NCBI GenBank assembly: GCA_016647705.1
Contig: CM028327.1
Span: 45,091,114 to 45,155,113, forward strand
DNA: 64,000 bases
Reading direction: 5' to 3'
DNA from: Eucommia ulmoides
Taxonomy: Eukaryota; Streptophyta; Magnoliopsida; Garryales; Eucommiaceae
The notes beneath the pieces were generated by a model. That model saw nothing but the letters and a program-made list of their open reading frames with translations. It did not search any database and was not told the DNA's origin. Numbering within the stretch: the stretch's first letter is position 1; each line of letters begins with the position of its first letter. The translations under genes and the position numbers were made by a program. Below, piece after piece: positions 44,601 to 55,251 of the stretch.

Positions 44601-46000
44601 GTCCTAAGCACGGACTGACTTTTACTGTGGATAAAATTGAGGCGAGCTTCAGGAGTGTGCAAGCTACGGACGGGCAGGAAGACAAGGGGTTGCGCCCCCC
44701 ACTTAAAATTTTAGGGGGGCAAAATTGCCTCCCTAAATAAAAGCAACACAAAAAGAAGGGGGAGGGGCCAACCATTCTCCCGGTCCCTCTCCCCCCCCCC
44801 CCCCCCCCCCCCGTTGGCCTTGTGGCCAGCATGCTGCTCTCCCCCTTTATTTTTTTTGTATGGGGGGGAGGGCTGCTCCTCCCCTACTTAATTTTTTTTT
44901 TCCGTATAGGGGCGGGGGAGGTTAGTGTCCTCCCCACCCTTAATTTTTTTTTTTTTTTTTTTTTTTTTTCATACTTATGGATTTTTTAGGGGAGAATTTG
45001 CGATAGACCTCCATCTGAGCCCAGTTGGTCTGAGGCAGAACAGCAGGACGAGTGAGCAGGATAAGACGATGCCGACCCGAGAAGATGTGGTGAAATTTCT
45101 GGATGACACTCCTGGATGACATTCTCGGAGAAGGTCGTCACTGGACCCTGCCGGCTAGGAGTAGCACGGCTTAGCAAGGATCCTCGTACATGGTGAATAA
45201 CCAAATTCCGATTGAAATGAAATGGTGCCCGTTGCTCCTGATTGTTTTGGTTACGGGGCACTGAGGCTGAACCCCAAAACGGTGTCATGTACAAGGATAT
45301 CGAGGCGGACAGTGCTGACGAAGGGGCTCCCAAGAAGGGCGTGATTGACATCACTTTTCATCGCACGAATACCCCTCACAACGAGGGTGGAGATGACTAA
45401 GCTCGAACTATCGCTTTTTCTGGACTTAGAATTTTGTAGACTCCTTTTCACTTATTCTTATTTTTCTACTCGCGAGCGTGTAAGCTTTTGAGCTGTATAG
45501 ACATGGTACTTCAGAGTCTACTATTTTTTCTCGACGTTTTTGCCAAGTCATTTTTCTGCTCGATCCTATTTTCAGAGTTGTAAAATTTTAAAAATTTCTC
45601 ATCTCTGCCCAGGACCATAGACTACTAGACCCCAGTCCGGGACACGAGTTAATTGTAAGAAAATTGTGTCGTGGACTCAGGAGGAAGGTTTCCTGGGATA
45701 CTTGGTCCTCTCAGGTTCACAGGGGCGCAACGCGGTGGTTGGACCCCCATGGTTGGTCATTGGGGAGTTCTCCGTAGTCAACCATTTCAGGTTATCTCCA
45801 TTTAGTCCGTGCAGGAGTACTTATCTTTTAGAACATTGGACTTATAGTTGACTAGTAGGGAAAGGTACTTGGCTACAGGCCCTCAGACTCGATCAATGTC
45901 CCGCCCTCGGTAGATAACCTCGATCTTTTCCCAGCTAGGGACTATTGACTTCTAGAAAGAATCTGGTTGTCATCCTCGACGTTGAGCTTCGGGATGAGGC
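44601..46000. other. Non-coding internal region of the gag-only element
   Basis: This is where pol would lie in a full element. It contains a C22 run (44791-44812), a T26 run (44944-44969) and other G/C-rich low-complexity sequence. The open frames here match no retroelement domain. Confidence 0.6.
44791..44812. repeat. 22-base C homopolymer
   Basis: A pure C tract, rare in AT-rich plant DNA, in a GC-rich pocket of the gag-only element. The actual length may be uncertain. Confidence 0.9.
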
Positions 46001-46385
46001 TTGTGGAGAGTTACTCGCGACATCGAGAGTCGGGATATTGGGTGGAGAATTATCCGCGACTTAGGGGGTTGGAATGTAACCGTGGAGAATCATTCGCGAT
46101 GCCTAGAGCCGAGATATGGCTCAGGGGGTCGGAATGCAGCCGTAGAGAATCACTCACGACGCCAAGAGCCAAGATACGACTCAGGGGGTCAGAATGCAAT
46201 CGTGGAAAATCTTTCGCGACGCCAAGAGTCGAGATACAGCTCAGGGGGTCGGAATGCAATCGTGGAGAATCACTCGCTTCGTCGAGAGCCAAGATACGAC
46301 TCAGGGTGGTTAAAATACAATCATGGAGAATCATTCACAACGCTGAGAGCCGAGATACGGCTCAGGGGGTCGGAATGCCGTTGAC
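46000..46385. repeat. Minisatellite of about 60-bp units, each with a hairpin
   Basis: About six units carry 'GAGCCGAGATACGGCTC' or a variant followed by AGGGGGTCGGAATGCA and GTGGAGAATCACTCGCGACG. The first motif pairs GAGCCG with CGGCTC around a 5-base loop. Because 60 is a multiple of three, all frames stay open and give repetitive 20-residue proteins, which I regard as artefacts. It lies downstream of gag in the gag-only element. Confidence 0.9.
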
Positions 46386-46549
46386 TGGAGAAAACACAAG
46401 GCATATTGCACAAAACGCATTCTTTATTTTGATAAGAAAAACTACAAAATTTTGTACAATCTGGAAGTTGTTCACAAAAGTGGATTATTCCTACAAAAGT
46501 TACACTTCAGCTAGTCAGCATTCCGTGGGTGTCTGATCAGCACATTCTC

Positions 46550-47970
46550 TTATGTTTCAAGATCGTATGTACTCGGACGTGTGATCCTAGTGACTTTGTA
46601 TGTCTTCGAAGTTGAATCCGTTATGGATGTGGTTGATTTCACCATCCACGCGTTGGTGATCCTCTCTGGCCTCAACCCCCTGGGGCGATGGACAGTTGCG
46701 ATTTCCCATTCGTCTCTAGGCCCGAGGCTCTCCATGTGGTTCATCCCCGTCAGGCTACACCTGATTTTTTCTCCGGACATTGTTCCTGAGATAGCCTCTT
46801 TGGATAAGAGTTTCAATCTCCCACCAAAGCTGGAAACAGTTCTCTGTGGAGTGACCTTAATCTTGGTGGAACTCACAGTATTGGGTCATCGATCTCCCGA
46901 CTGGCCTTCCCTTCAGGGACGACAGAAGAGGGAATAAGTCTTGCCCTGAGTTTTCTACTAATACGGTGGCCACTGAGGCCATGAGAGGGGTGAACTCTGG
47001 TTGGTGACGCCCTAGATGAGGAAGTGGCCTCCTGTCTCCGGGCAGGGAGACCTTCCTTCAACTCGTAATCTTGTCGAGCCTTGGGATTGATTCGAACCTC
47101 CATTCCCTGGTTCTCTTGGCTTGTTTGCTCCTTCTTTCCATCTCTTGGTTGTAGCATAGAGGTCAGCACCATGGAATCTAGTCCCACGGTCTAGAGCTTG
47201 ATTAAGTGTGAGAGTAGGGTTGGAGTAGAGATCGTAGTCAGAGCCCGTCAACAAAGGCATTTAGCGCAACAACGTTAGGAAGGTTATCACACAAATTTGC
47301 TTCGCGGTTGAAATACTCAATGTAATCACCTAAAGATTCAGTGGGCTCTTACTGAAGAGTGAGGATATGAGCCACAATCCTTGGCTTCTGCTGGGAACTG
47401 TTGAAACGAGCCAGGAACAATTGTTTGAGTTCCTGGAAGATGGAAATGGATGTTGGCCTTAGACTTTAGAACCACTATCTTGCAACACTTATAGGGTGAT
47501 AGGAAAGGTTCTGTACCGCAAAGGTACAGAGGCCACCTGCATGTCCATATGAGACTTAAACATAAACATGTGGTCAACGGGATCTGAAGTCCCATCATAC
47601 AGACTTATCTGGGGTTGGGTGAAATGCCTCGATGCTACTTCTTTGAGAACCTCATCCACAAAAGGAGAATTCACCTTCGGAATTATACCCAGTCCTACCT
47701 GGCCTCCTTAGACCTTCTGGAGATGGGCTTTCATGTTAGCCAAGTGACGCTCTACAACCTTTCCTACCCGAGGCTCTTCCTGGATTCGACTGTCTGCAGC
47801 CCGGACCATAGGGTGATGGGAGAGAAGTAAGTAAGAGTCAACCTCACGATTATGCCGACCTTTATGATTGGATCTGGCAGGCCGATGAAGAGCACGACCA
47901 TTCGGGGACACTGACATATCCTTTGGCACAAATTCACGTGGCAGAGAAGGTGGATATCTTGACATTGCAG
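46550..47970 (-). pseudogene. Gag of the non-autonomous gypsy element
   Basis: In minus-strand order: a leader segment; NSPFVDEVLKEVASRHFTQP then ISLYDGTSDPVDHMFMFKSH (start of the gag core, about 47490-47680); ESLGDYIEYFNREANLC with VVALNAFV (about 47240-47345); a basic linker; and a zinc knuckle near 46818-46877 (CEFHQD, a stop, then GHSTENC). EIETLIQRGYLRNNV follows. The 'DGT.DP.DH' and 'C.FH...GH.TE.C' signatures place it with Tat-like gypsy gag. Frames are broken by several shifts and stops. No protease follows. Confidence 0.85.
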
Positions 47971-48429
47971 GGGGCCCCTCTCATGTCCTATAAACTCAAG
48001 GTTTCAAGACAGAGAGCGGCCCTCGGGCTCCTGCCCATTCGGAGTGTCTATAAAAACATCGCGGTTTTGAGGTAGCTCTTTAAGCGTTGTAGGCTGGAGG
48101 GCTGATCCACCCTGAACAGGGGGCGATGGCAAGCACGCGAGGATGAGTTATATACTTGACTTAAACTCTTGTATTTAGTGTTCAAGGAGATCAACCCAAG
48201 ATGCCTCCATAACTCCTGAGGTCTATCTTGTAGTCCCAAGTGGTAGAGTAGATGGTCCTGCCTGACCATGGGGGGGGTAATTATCCTCGTTGGTGGGAGC
48301 TAGGGGGTATGCGCTTAGATTTTTTGACATGTCTTCTCGTTCTTCTGTTTTGTGTCTATCTAACTGGACCTTGTGATCACTAAAGCTCAGTTGAGTAGAG
48401 AGCAGTGATCAGGGGAAGACTTTTTGCAC
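47971..48429 (-). other. Leader region of the gag-only element
   Basis: Sequence between the PBS and gag. Short open frames on the minus strand (48048-48269) have no recognisable domain. Confidence 0.45.
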
Positions 48430-48452
48430 AGTTTTCACAGACGACGCCAAAC
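48430..48452 (-). promoter_or_regulatory. Primer-binding-site region of the gag-only element
   Basis: Directly internal to the 5' LTR the minus strand reads TTTGGCGTCGTCTGTG. Comparable TGGCGCCGTCTGTG-type sequences follow the 5' LTR of Tat-related gypsy elements. Confidence 0.55.
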
Positions 48453-49195
48453 TGTTGGTGCATAAAACTAGTACACATCTCAAGTATGGTTCAGTTGGAT
48501 GACGGGTGGGTCATTCTGCTGAGGTGGACTCGTCAGTTGGAAATTCTTTGGGTGAGATGTGCCTGGGTCCTGGAGGGATTGACCTGCTATGTCCAGAGTC
48601 TTGCTCCTCAGGGAGTGTACCTACAGAAGGCTCAGACCAGGATTTGTCCCGGTGAAGCCCCTCCAGCGTGGTAATCAGTGCTCAGAGAAAAAATATATAG
48701 TATATGAGATAAATAAACAAATGAACTCGCACATAATGTAAATATATTCTCGCGTACCTCGGGCTTACATAGCCCCCAATATATATAGGCGTTGGAGATG
48801 ATTAGTCAGGCCTAAACACGAGTAATTAGTCAAAATCCTGTGTTTAACCGATAATCTGAGGTATTTAGGAGATAATCATTGGGCTTGGGCTTTTGGGCCC
48901 ATTTGGCGAAGCCTGCAGGCCTTTGTCAAGCTTGAGGCGGTGTGCTAGTGGAGGCGAGTGGAGATCCATGGAGTCCTCGAGAAGAAACAAGTTGAAAAAG
49001 AGAGCCGGTCGAGGTGAACGACTGAGTTCCTGAAATTGATCGCCGAGGGCAAATAAGATTTCAGGGAGAAGTCGTAGTTGTCGTATGCTCCAGTGTCGCG
49101 TTATGGATTCCGGAATGCGTCTTTGTCATTGCGAGAGTTGACAAATGGCTGGGTCCCAAGTGCTGACTCAGAGGTGCCCAAAAATATCCTCATCA
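48453..49195 (-). repeat. 5' LTR of gag-only gypsy element
   Basis: 743 bp, with the same TGTTGGTGCA and CTCATCA ends as the partner LTR at 37021. The length difference is essentially a 58-base deletion near 49049, flanked by a short GCA repeat. Confidence 0.9.
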
Positions 49196-50220
49196 ATCTC
49201 ATTTTAGTTATATGTCTAAATGTTATATTTTGGTCAATAACATTTGTGAGTCTTTCAATGCCTATATACTTGAGGTAAGGGAGAAACCAATCATATCAAT
49301 GATTGTGTCAATCAGGAGGGCCTTAATGAACATAATTCAAGTCAAGCGAAGCGGGATGGAAAAACATAATGGTGTCATTTGTCCAAAAATTTTGAGAAAG
49401 TTGGAAAGAAATTAAGGATAGTGCTCAACATTGCTTTGCCAATTGGGCTGGGGATAGAAAGTTTGAGGTTAACAATTTTGAAAAGACTTATGTGATGGAC
49501 TTGGGTGCGAAGACTTGTGGTTGTAAAATGTGGGATTTGTCTGGGATTCCGTACAAACATGCCATTGCTGCAATTAATTTGAGTAGGGGAGAACTGACAG
49601 ATTATATGCACGAATGTTATAGAAAAGACTTATATTTAGCCACTTACAACTATATGATAAATCCAATTCCTAGAATGCACGATTGGGTTCAAAACAGAAT
49701 GCCTTTGTTGCCTCCTATCAAACGGCATCAAGTTGGTAGACCCAAGAAGATAAGGAGGAGGGGTCCTGATGAGCCGAGAGTTATATCACAGACAACCAGG
49801 ATGAGAAAATACATTAACTGCAAAAACTGTTTGTAGCAGGGACACAATAAAAGAAGTTGCAAAAATAGCAAACATACGAACTCGAAATTGGTTGAAAAGG
49901 TAATGTGTTATATATAAACATTTAGTATTTAATTTCTATAACTTTTAAAGATATTTTTTTTGGGTATTTAAAAGAGAAATCTCAGGCAACAGTGGCTGGT
50001 TCATCAGCTCAGGCAGTGGCTGCTCTTGGTTCATCGGCTCAAGCATGTTCATTCTCTCAGCCAATCACTTCAGCACAAGCAATTGACACCTCTCCACAAC
50101 ATCTTCGACACAGCCAAAGTCTTCATCTCCGCCACTGACAAGAGCAAATTTGAGAGCTTGGGTTGCAAGCCAAACCAATTTTACTGCAACATTGGGGACA
50201 TAAAGCAGAGGAGAAGATGA
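49196..50220 (+). pseudogene. MULE transposase, C-terminal part with SWIM zinc finger
   Basis: It continues the frame cut at 37020: SHFSYMSKCYILVNN, CESFNAYILEVREKPI, then after a frameshift near 49405 FEVNNFEKTYVMDLGAK. The SWIM finger KTCGCKMWDLSGIPYKHA follows, in which the last Cys ligand (normally PCKHA) is Tyr. A basic tail and a CCHC knuckle (INCKNCL, stop, QGHNKRSC) follow. A probable intron (GTAATG at about 49901 to AG at about 49984) precedes a Gln/Ser/Ala-rich exon that decays by about 50220. SWIM and knuckle domains are usual at the end of MULE transposases. Confidence 0.92.
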
Positions 50221-50429
50221 AGTACAAGGGAGGAAGAAAAAGAGGAAGACAACCAATTCATTGGGTAAGTTTCTGGTGCAACAAATTACTTTTTTTGGAC
50301 ATGATCATAAAACATACTTTTAGACAGTTGTTTTTAGCCATTATTGTGTTTGGACATAAAACACACTTTTTTAGCACAAAAAAAATGTCTAGAATTGGAC
50401 AGTGTTTTTTGGACAGGTAGAATTGGTGT

Positions 50430-50820
50430 ATTGTTTCCATTATTGTGTTGAGTGTTACTGTTGTAGGTTTGGACAACTAGAATTTTGGATAGCGTTTTTT
50501 GGACAACGTTGGACTGTGTGGGCTATTTTTTTGGACAACGTTTGGACTGTGTGGACAGGTAGAAAGGGTTGGATTTTGGCTTGGGGTTAATGTTGCAAGT
50601 TTGTAGTATATTTTTTAGACGGTTGGGATTTTGCACAGGTTTTTTGCATTGCGTTTGGACAGTGGGGACTATTTTTTTGGATAGCGTTTGGACTGTGTAG
50701 ATAGGTAGAAAGGGTTGGATTTTGGCTTAGAGTTAATGTTGCAAGTTTGCAGTGTTTTTTTTTTTGGACGGTTGGGATTTTGCACAGGTTTTTTGTACTG
50801 TCTTTGGACAGCTATTTTGA
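50430..50820. repeat. Tandem repeat, unit about 185 bp, in the MULE
   Basis: Two units share GTTTGGACTGTGTGGACAGG, AGAAAGGGTTGGATTTTGGC, TTAATGTTGCAAGTTTG and GGTTGGGATTTTGCACAGG. It lies downstream of the transposase and is likely untranslated. Confidence 0.85.
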
Positions 50821-51062
50821 AGTATTTTTATGGCAAATTATGTAACTACATGGTACATTATGTTTTTTTTTTAATTATTATTATTATGGTTTAAATGTAC
50901 TTATGGAAGTATTTTGATATATTAAATTGGTGTATTGTAGTGAAATTATGCAATTTGATATGTATCAGATAATCATTATTTTGAACTTCATGGATGATGG
51001 GTCATCAAACAAAAGATGGATCATTTGAATTTCATTACTTCAAAGATTACACATTCATACAT

Positions 51063-51415
51063 TCATTTCATTGCTATGAACATAGCTAAAATTGCAACAA
51101 TAAACACACAAAACAAATTTTTTTGAAAAATGACATGATTTGGTTCAATGATTCGAATCTTCACTTCTAATTTTTTCAATCGCTTTTTGAGAAGAAAATA
51201 ATCTTCATCGCTAACTTCGTTAATTTTCACTTTTCCTTTGAATGAAACTTCATCTTCATACCAACCCAAAAATGAGTTGCATCCTTTGTTGCTACATCCG
51301 TAGTACTATTTTTCCTTTGAAGGTCTCTCACTTTGAACGACTTTCAAATCGGCTATTTGACCACATTTGTATTTTTTTTTTCGAAATCACCACCATAAAC
51401 ACTTGAACAAGACAT
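51063..51415 (-). pseudogene. GRF-type zinc-finger protein carried by the MULE
   Basis: The minus strand starts MSCSSVYGGDF, shifts frame in an A-run, and continues YKCGQIADLKVVQSERPSK, a stop, then YYGCSNKGCNSFLGWYEDEV. This cysteine spacing and the GC..C..F.W ending fit the zf-GRF family, found in nucleic-acid-binding proteins. A coiled-coil segment (DEDYFLLKKRLKKLEVKIR) and a hydrophobic C-terminal helix (FCVFIVAILAMFIAM), probably membrane-spanning, follow. Small GRF/coiled-coil/TM proteins are common in plant genomes. Location between transposase and right terminal repeat, in opposite orientation, suggests it is an accessory or captured gene of the MULE. It is inactive here. Confidence 0.7.
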
Positions 51416-51439
51416 GAAAAATAAAAATATGAATTGTAG

Positions 51440-51743
51440 ATGAAAAAAAAAATAAGTAAGAAGTGTTGGTTTGGTGAAAAAAATGAGCGAGAACTGTTGA
51501 ACTTATATAGAGAAATATGGAGGGTAAAATGGGAACAAGGAAAATGTATTTTGAAGGGAAAAAACACAAAAAATATGCCCATCCTCGTTGCTGGCATGTG
51601 AGGCGTACATTTGTCATTTTTAATAGAAAGTGTTAGATTTGCACTTAGATCCAAGACCACAGGGGGATAAGTGGCGGTGTTTGAACCACAGAGGGTAAAG
51701 TGCAAATGGGCCAAACCATAGGAGGGTAAAGTGTAATTAACCT
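51440..51743 (-). repeat. MULE right terminal inverted repeat
   Basis: Its complement begins GGTTAATTACACTTTACCC and continues CCTATGGTTTGGCCCATTTG like the left repeat. The inner end AATAAGTAAGAAGTGTTGG complements the left repeat's CCAACACTTCTCACTTATT. Confidence 0.85.
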
Positions 51744-53206
51744 TTTTATTTTTCATGTCTTTTTCAAGTATTTTAAATACAATTTCTTACATTATTCAAG
51801 TATTTTTATTTTTCTCCTGCATAGTATTTATTGATTTTTATGCCTTTTAATTAATATTACTTATTTATTAAAATTGAGTAATTCCTTCTCCAATTGCGTC
51901 ACAAATTACTCTAATTCAACAATGTAATCCTGAAATTTCAACAAAATTCAACATAAATTTAATCAAATTCAGTTATAAAATTGAGCTCGGCTTGTTTTGC
52001 TCTACAACAATTGTGTCTCACATAAATCAGTTGTTGCAAATACACACAAATATAATCACTTAAATCCCATATAATTTAGGACAATTAAACTTAAACCCCA
52101 CACGATTCAGGAAAATCATCAGTCTACCACAATTAAAATGTAAAATCATCCCCATAGCTGCACAATTAAAGAACCCACAAGAACAAAAAACAAGCAAGAA
52201 AAAGCAAGACAGTGAAAGATAGAGAAAAGACAGAGAGAGAGAGAGAGAATTTTCCAAAAGTTTCTAGCAAAAATATAAATCATCAATTATGAAACGAAAA
52301 CATCAATGGCATCAATTTAGGTTTAGAATGAGTGTACAAAAATAAAGGTAAACCCAGATTCACCTCCAAATCTAACTCAACTGAAACTCGTACACAAGAA
52401 GCAGAAAATATATCAAATTGAAACCTAAATGTTCAGATCTAGCGGGTTTTAGAGATCGGGACAAATTTGGACGATGATGGCCACGGAGAGACGATGCGAG
52501 GCGTGACGGAGAATGACGGTGGTTTGGATGTTGGCGTTGGTGTCGTCTTCTTCGCTCTCAATGGAAAATCGTCATGCTCTTGGAGTCGCGATATAGACAG
52601 AGAGCTTCCATTAAAAAAAAAAAATTGACAAACAAATCAAAATGGTTTATTAGATTACAAGTGGAAATTACAAAATAAAATGGAAAAGAAAGATATTTAC
52701 AGTGAAATTACAAAATAAAATGAAAAAAAGAAAAAGACTTATAGTGAGTGAGCCAAAAAAATCCGAAACCGAGAGAAGGGGAGAGAAGAGATGCTGGGGT
52801 GTTTAACGGTTCCCTTTGCCGGAGGCCTTTCCTCTCTTCTAATCCCAATTCCGATCGTGGATGAGGGAGTGACCTTTTTACTGGTGGCTTGGGATCGACC
52901 TTTGGTAATAGTGGAGATGGTGGTGGGATTAGAGAAGACGACGACGCAACGGTGGCTAGAAAAGACGACAACGACGACGGTGGCTGAAGAAGGCGACAAC
53001 GATAATTATGGAATGAAAGCCACCGCCGGGTGTGGCCATCGAGATCTGACCACGCTGTGACCAACGCTGACCAAAGAGAGAGAGCAAGAAGGAAAACGAG
53101 AAGGAGAGTAAAGAAGGAAACAGAGAGAAAGACAAGAGAAAGGGATTTTTTTTTGGCTGGGTGAGAGAAATGGGAAGGAGCTAATGGTTAATTAGACTTT
53201 ACACCC
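51744..53206. other. No gene recognised
   Basis: AT-rich to about 52400, then GA-rich with trinucleotide GACGACGG/GACAACG runs around 52930-53000. The longer frames on both strands at 52708-53064 are driven by this composition. At 53185 a GGTTAATTAGACTTTACACC fragment looks like a stub of the MULE terminal family. Confidence 0.45.
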
Positions 53207-53649
53207 CAATAATTGTGAGGGTTTCTACTACTCACCTCTTCTGTCATTTTACACTTAACCAAATATCTCCCTTGTCATTTTACAAATATCAGTCAAGTCT
53301 CTTATCATTTTGGTCAATGACCACTTACCTCCATTATGACATAAATGCCCTTATGCTATTTTAAAAAATTATATTTTTATTTTTATAAAAATTCATTAAC
53401 ACCCCATTATTTTTAAACTTATAATTTGTACTCTTAATTTTTTAAATAATTATATTTACTTCCTACTCTACCGCACCCTCTCACCGCCACTGCCCACCAC
53501 CACCCACCTACCACCCACGCCACTGCCCACCACCTTAACTTGTTGAATGACATTTATACCCTTTAAATATTTTATTACAGGCTATTTTAACATTATTAGA
53601 AACTTAGAGGGCCATAAGTGTATTTTCTAAGTTTCTAAATTAAAAAAGA

Positions 53650-53852
53650 TGGGGTGCCACCCGTTTGGGTTTGATTGGAGAAATCCGTGTTAGGTCACCG
53701 TTGATCATAGGATTGGGTGCCGTAGTTTCGGATATAGCAATTTCACGGTTTCTTCTTCCAATAATGGATGCGTCGACGACTAAGGAACAAAAAAAGAAAG
53801 CTTTGCCAGAGATATTGGCGCCGCAACCCATTGGGGTGACAAGGGTATGATT
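53650..53852 (+). other. Short coding-like block inside the foldback element
   Basis: A 61-codon frame (MGLIGEIRVRSPLIIGLG ... MDASTTKEQKKKALPEILAP) ends at GACAAGG|GTATG, a possible splice donor. The composition is unlike the flanking low-complexity DNA. I do not recognise a family; a fragment captured from a host gene (Pack-MULE style) is possible but unproven. Confidence 0.3.
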
Positions 53853-54509
53853 TATGCACTGCCAATTGGAAGTACGGGGTTGAAGATGGCTTGGGTTTTA
53901 TTAGATGGAAAACATCACAATCCCTGTAAAACCTACCATAAAAACAAGCGCTCTTTCTCTGCTCGTACTCTTCTTTCTCTCTGTTTTCTCTCTCTAAAAC
54001 CTTTGCCATAGTAGAGAGAGTAAACAAAGACTGAGATCGAAGGAGCTTCGGTGGGTTGTCCGGCGTGGGCATGTTCGCAACAAATTGGGGCCTCAACTCA
54101 GATTCATATTATATGAAGAGCTTGATCTGGGTTTGTGGTGTGATGGGTATGATGTGGTGGTGGCCGTCGGAGTAGCAGGAAAATCCTCGCCGGAGAGAGA
54201 TAGTGTGTGTCATGGTGGTTCGTCATTGGAGCGGTGGTGGTGGTTCGTTGTCGTCCTCTCCTATTTATAAATCACTACCCACCACTGCCTCCTCCTCCTC
54301 CTCCATTCTCTCTCTACAATTCTCCATTTCCTCTCTCTAAATGGAAAATCAATCTCAAATTCACCCCCCCCCCCCATTTTTTGTTATTTCTTCTAGTTAT
54401 TAATGATAGTGACTCTCAACCCACCGGCGACAGTGACTCACAACCTACCGGCGATGGCTCTCTCCCTTCTTTGGTGTCCGATCGATGGTGGGAGATGGTT
54501 GAAAAAAAA

Positions 54510-54778
54510 AAAACAAATACATTTTGGCCCCTAACCTTTGATTAATATTAAAAAAAGTTCTATTAATTTTTAAGGGTAAAATAGGAATAACAATTGTGTA
54601 TTTTGGAAGAAAATAATATCCCACATTCACAAATGGCGCGTGAGGTGCAAATTGGATGGAAAAAGTTATTGTTACAGTTAAGTCCAAGATTATAGGGGGT
54701 AAAGTGCAAATGATGCAAACCACATGGGGCCAGGTGAGACATTTCAAACCACAGGGGGCAAAGTGCGATTAACCCGAA
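54510..54778 (-). mobile_element. Isolated right end of the MULE family
   Basis: It follows the same order as 51480-51743 (GGGTAAAATAGGAATAA; TGGCGCGTGAGGTGCAAATT; AAGTCCAAGATTATAGGGGG; AACCACAGGGGGCAAAGTGC; GATTAACCC). I found no matching left end nearby, so it is a solo terminal fragment. Confidence 0.65.
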
Positions 54779-55022
54779 AAGATGATGTGAAAAGATAAAA
54801 AATACACTTATGGCTCTCTAAGTTTCTAATGGCATTAAAATAACATGTAATAAAATATTTAAAGGGTATAAATGTCACTCAATAGTAGGTAGTGGCGGTG
54901 AGAGGGTGCGGTAGGGTGGGAGGTAAATATAATTATTTAAAATTTAAGAGTAAAAATTATAAGTTTAAAAATAAGGGGGTGTTAATGAATTTTTATAAAA
55001 ATAAAAATATAATTTTTTAAAA

Positions 55023-55251
55023 GGGTTAATTAAACTTTACCCCCTGTGATTTGATCGATTTGTACTTACCCCATGTGGTTTGAAAATCGCCACTTACGTC
55101 CCCTGTAGTTAGATTTTCAGCTTACCCCCATGATATAAGGGGGTAAGTGTAACAAATATCTGATCACAGGGGGGTAAGTAATGATTTTCAAACCACAGGA
55201 TGATAAAGTGTAAATTGGCCAAACTATAAGGGGGTAAAGTGTTATTAACCC
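55023..55251. mobile_element. Foldback MITE with perfect 10-bp target duplication
   Basis: It begins GGGTTAATTAAACTTTACCC and ends GGTAAAGTGTTATTAACCC. TTTTTTAAAA lies on both sides, a 10-bp target duplication diagnostic of Mutator-like insertion. It interrupts the right arm of the surrounding foldback element, whose sequence resumes exactly after the duplicate. Confidence 0.9.

Larger units (their letters stand above)
37021..49195 (-). mobile_element. Gag-only (non-autonomous) gypsy retrotransposon
   Basis: Two LTRs (3' LTR 37021-37820, 5' LTR 48453-49195 on the minus strand) start TGTTGGTGCATAAAACTAGT and end CTCATCA on the plus strand. They enclose a PBS-like sequence, a gag region (46.5-48 kb) and non-coding repeats, and a solo LTR nested at 37834-44235. 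No protease, RT or integrase sequence is present between gag and the 3' LTR, so this copy needed an autonomous partner. Without the nested insert the length is about 5.8 kb. It splits the MULE transposase; the flanks ATATT and ATCTC are at best a degraded target duplication. Confidence 0.88.
36301..51743 (+). mobile_element. MULE (Mutator-like) DNA transposon, split by a 12-kb nest
   Basis: The left terminal inverted repeat (36301-36605) matches the right one (51440-51743) over about 300 bases, from the outer GTTAATTAAACTTTACCC to the inner AACACTTCTCACTTATTTTT. Inside are two halves of a MULE transposase (36608-37020 and 49196 onward) that read continuously once the gypsy insertion is removed. 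A GRF zinc-finger pseudogene lies on the opposite strand near the right end. The transposase N-terminus is missing: coding similarity starts immediately after the left repeat. No clear target duplication at the outer ends. Confidence 0.85.

Noticed and set aside
46000-46385. CRISPR-like regular repeats
   Set aside because: Units are contiguous minisatellite copies with no unique spacers, and the surrounding genome is a plant retroelement.
46000-46536. Repetitive 20-residue-unit protein on the plus strand
   Set aside because: It arises because the 60-bp minisatellite keeps frame; three overlapping frames on both strands are equally open and no start context or homology supports coding.
51328-51756. 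142-residue frame across the MULE right end
   Set aside because: It is read through the terminal inverted repeat and the out-of-frame start of the GRF pseudogene; the true frame is the one listed at 51063-51415.
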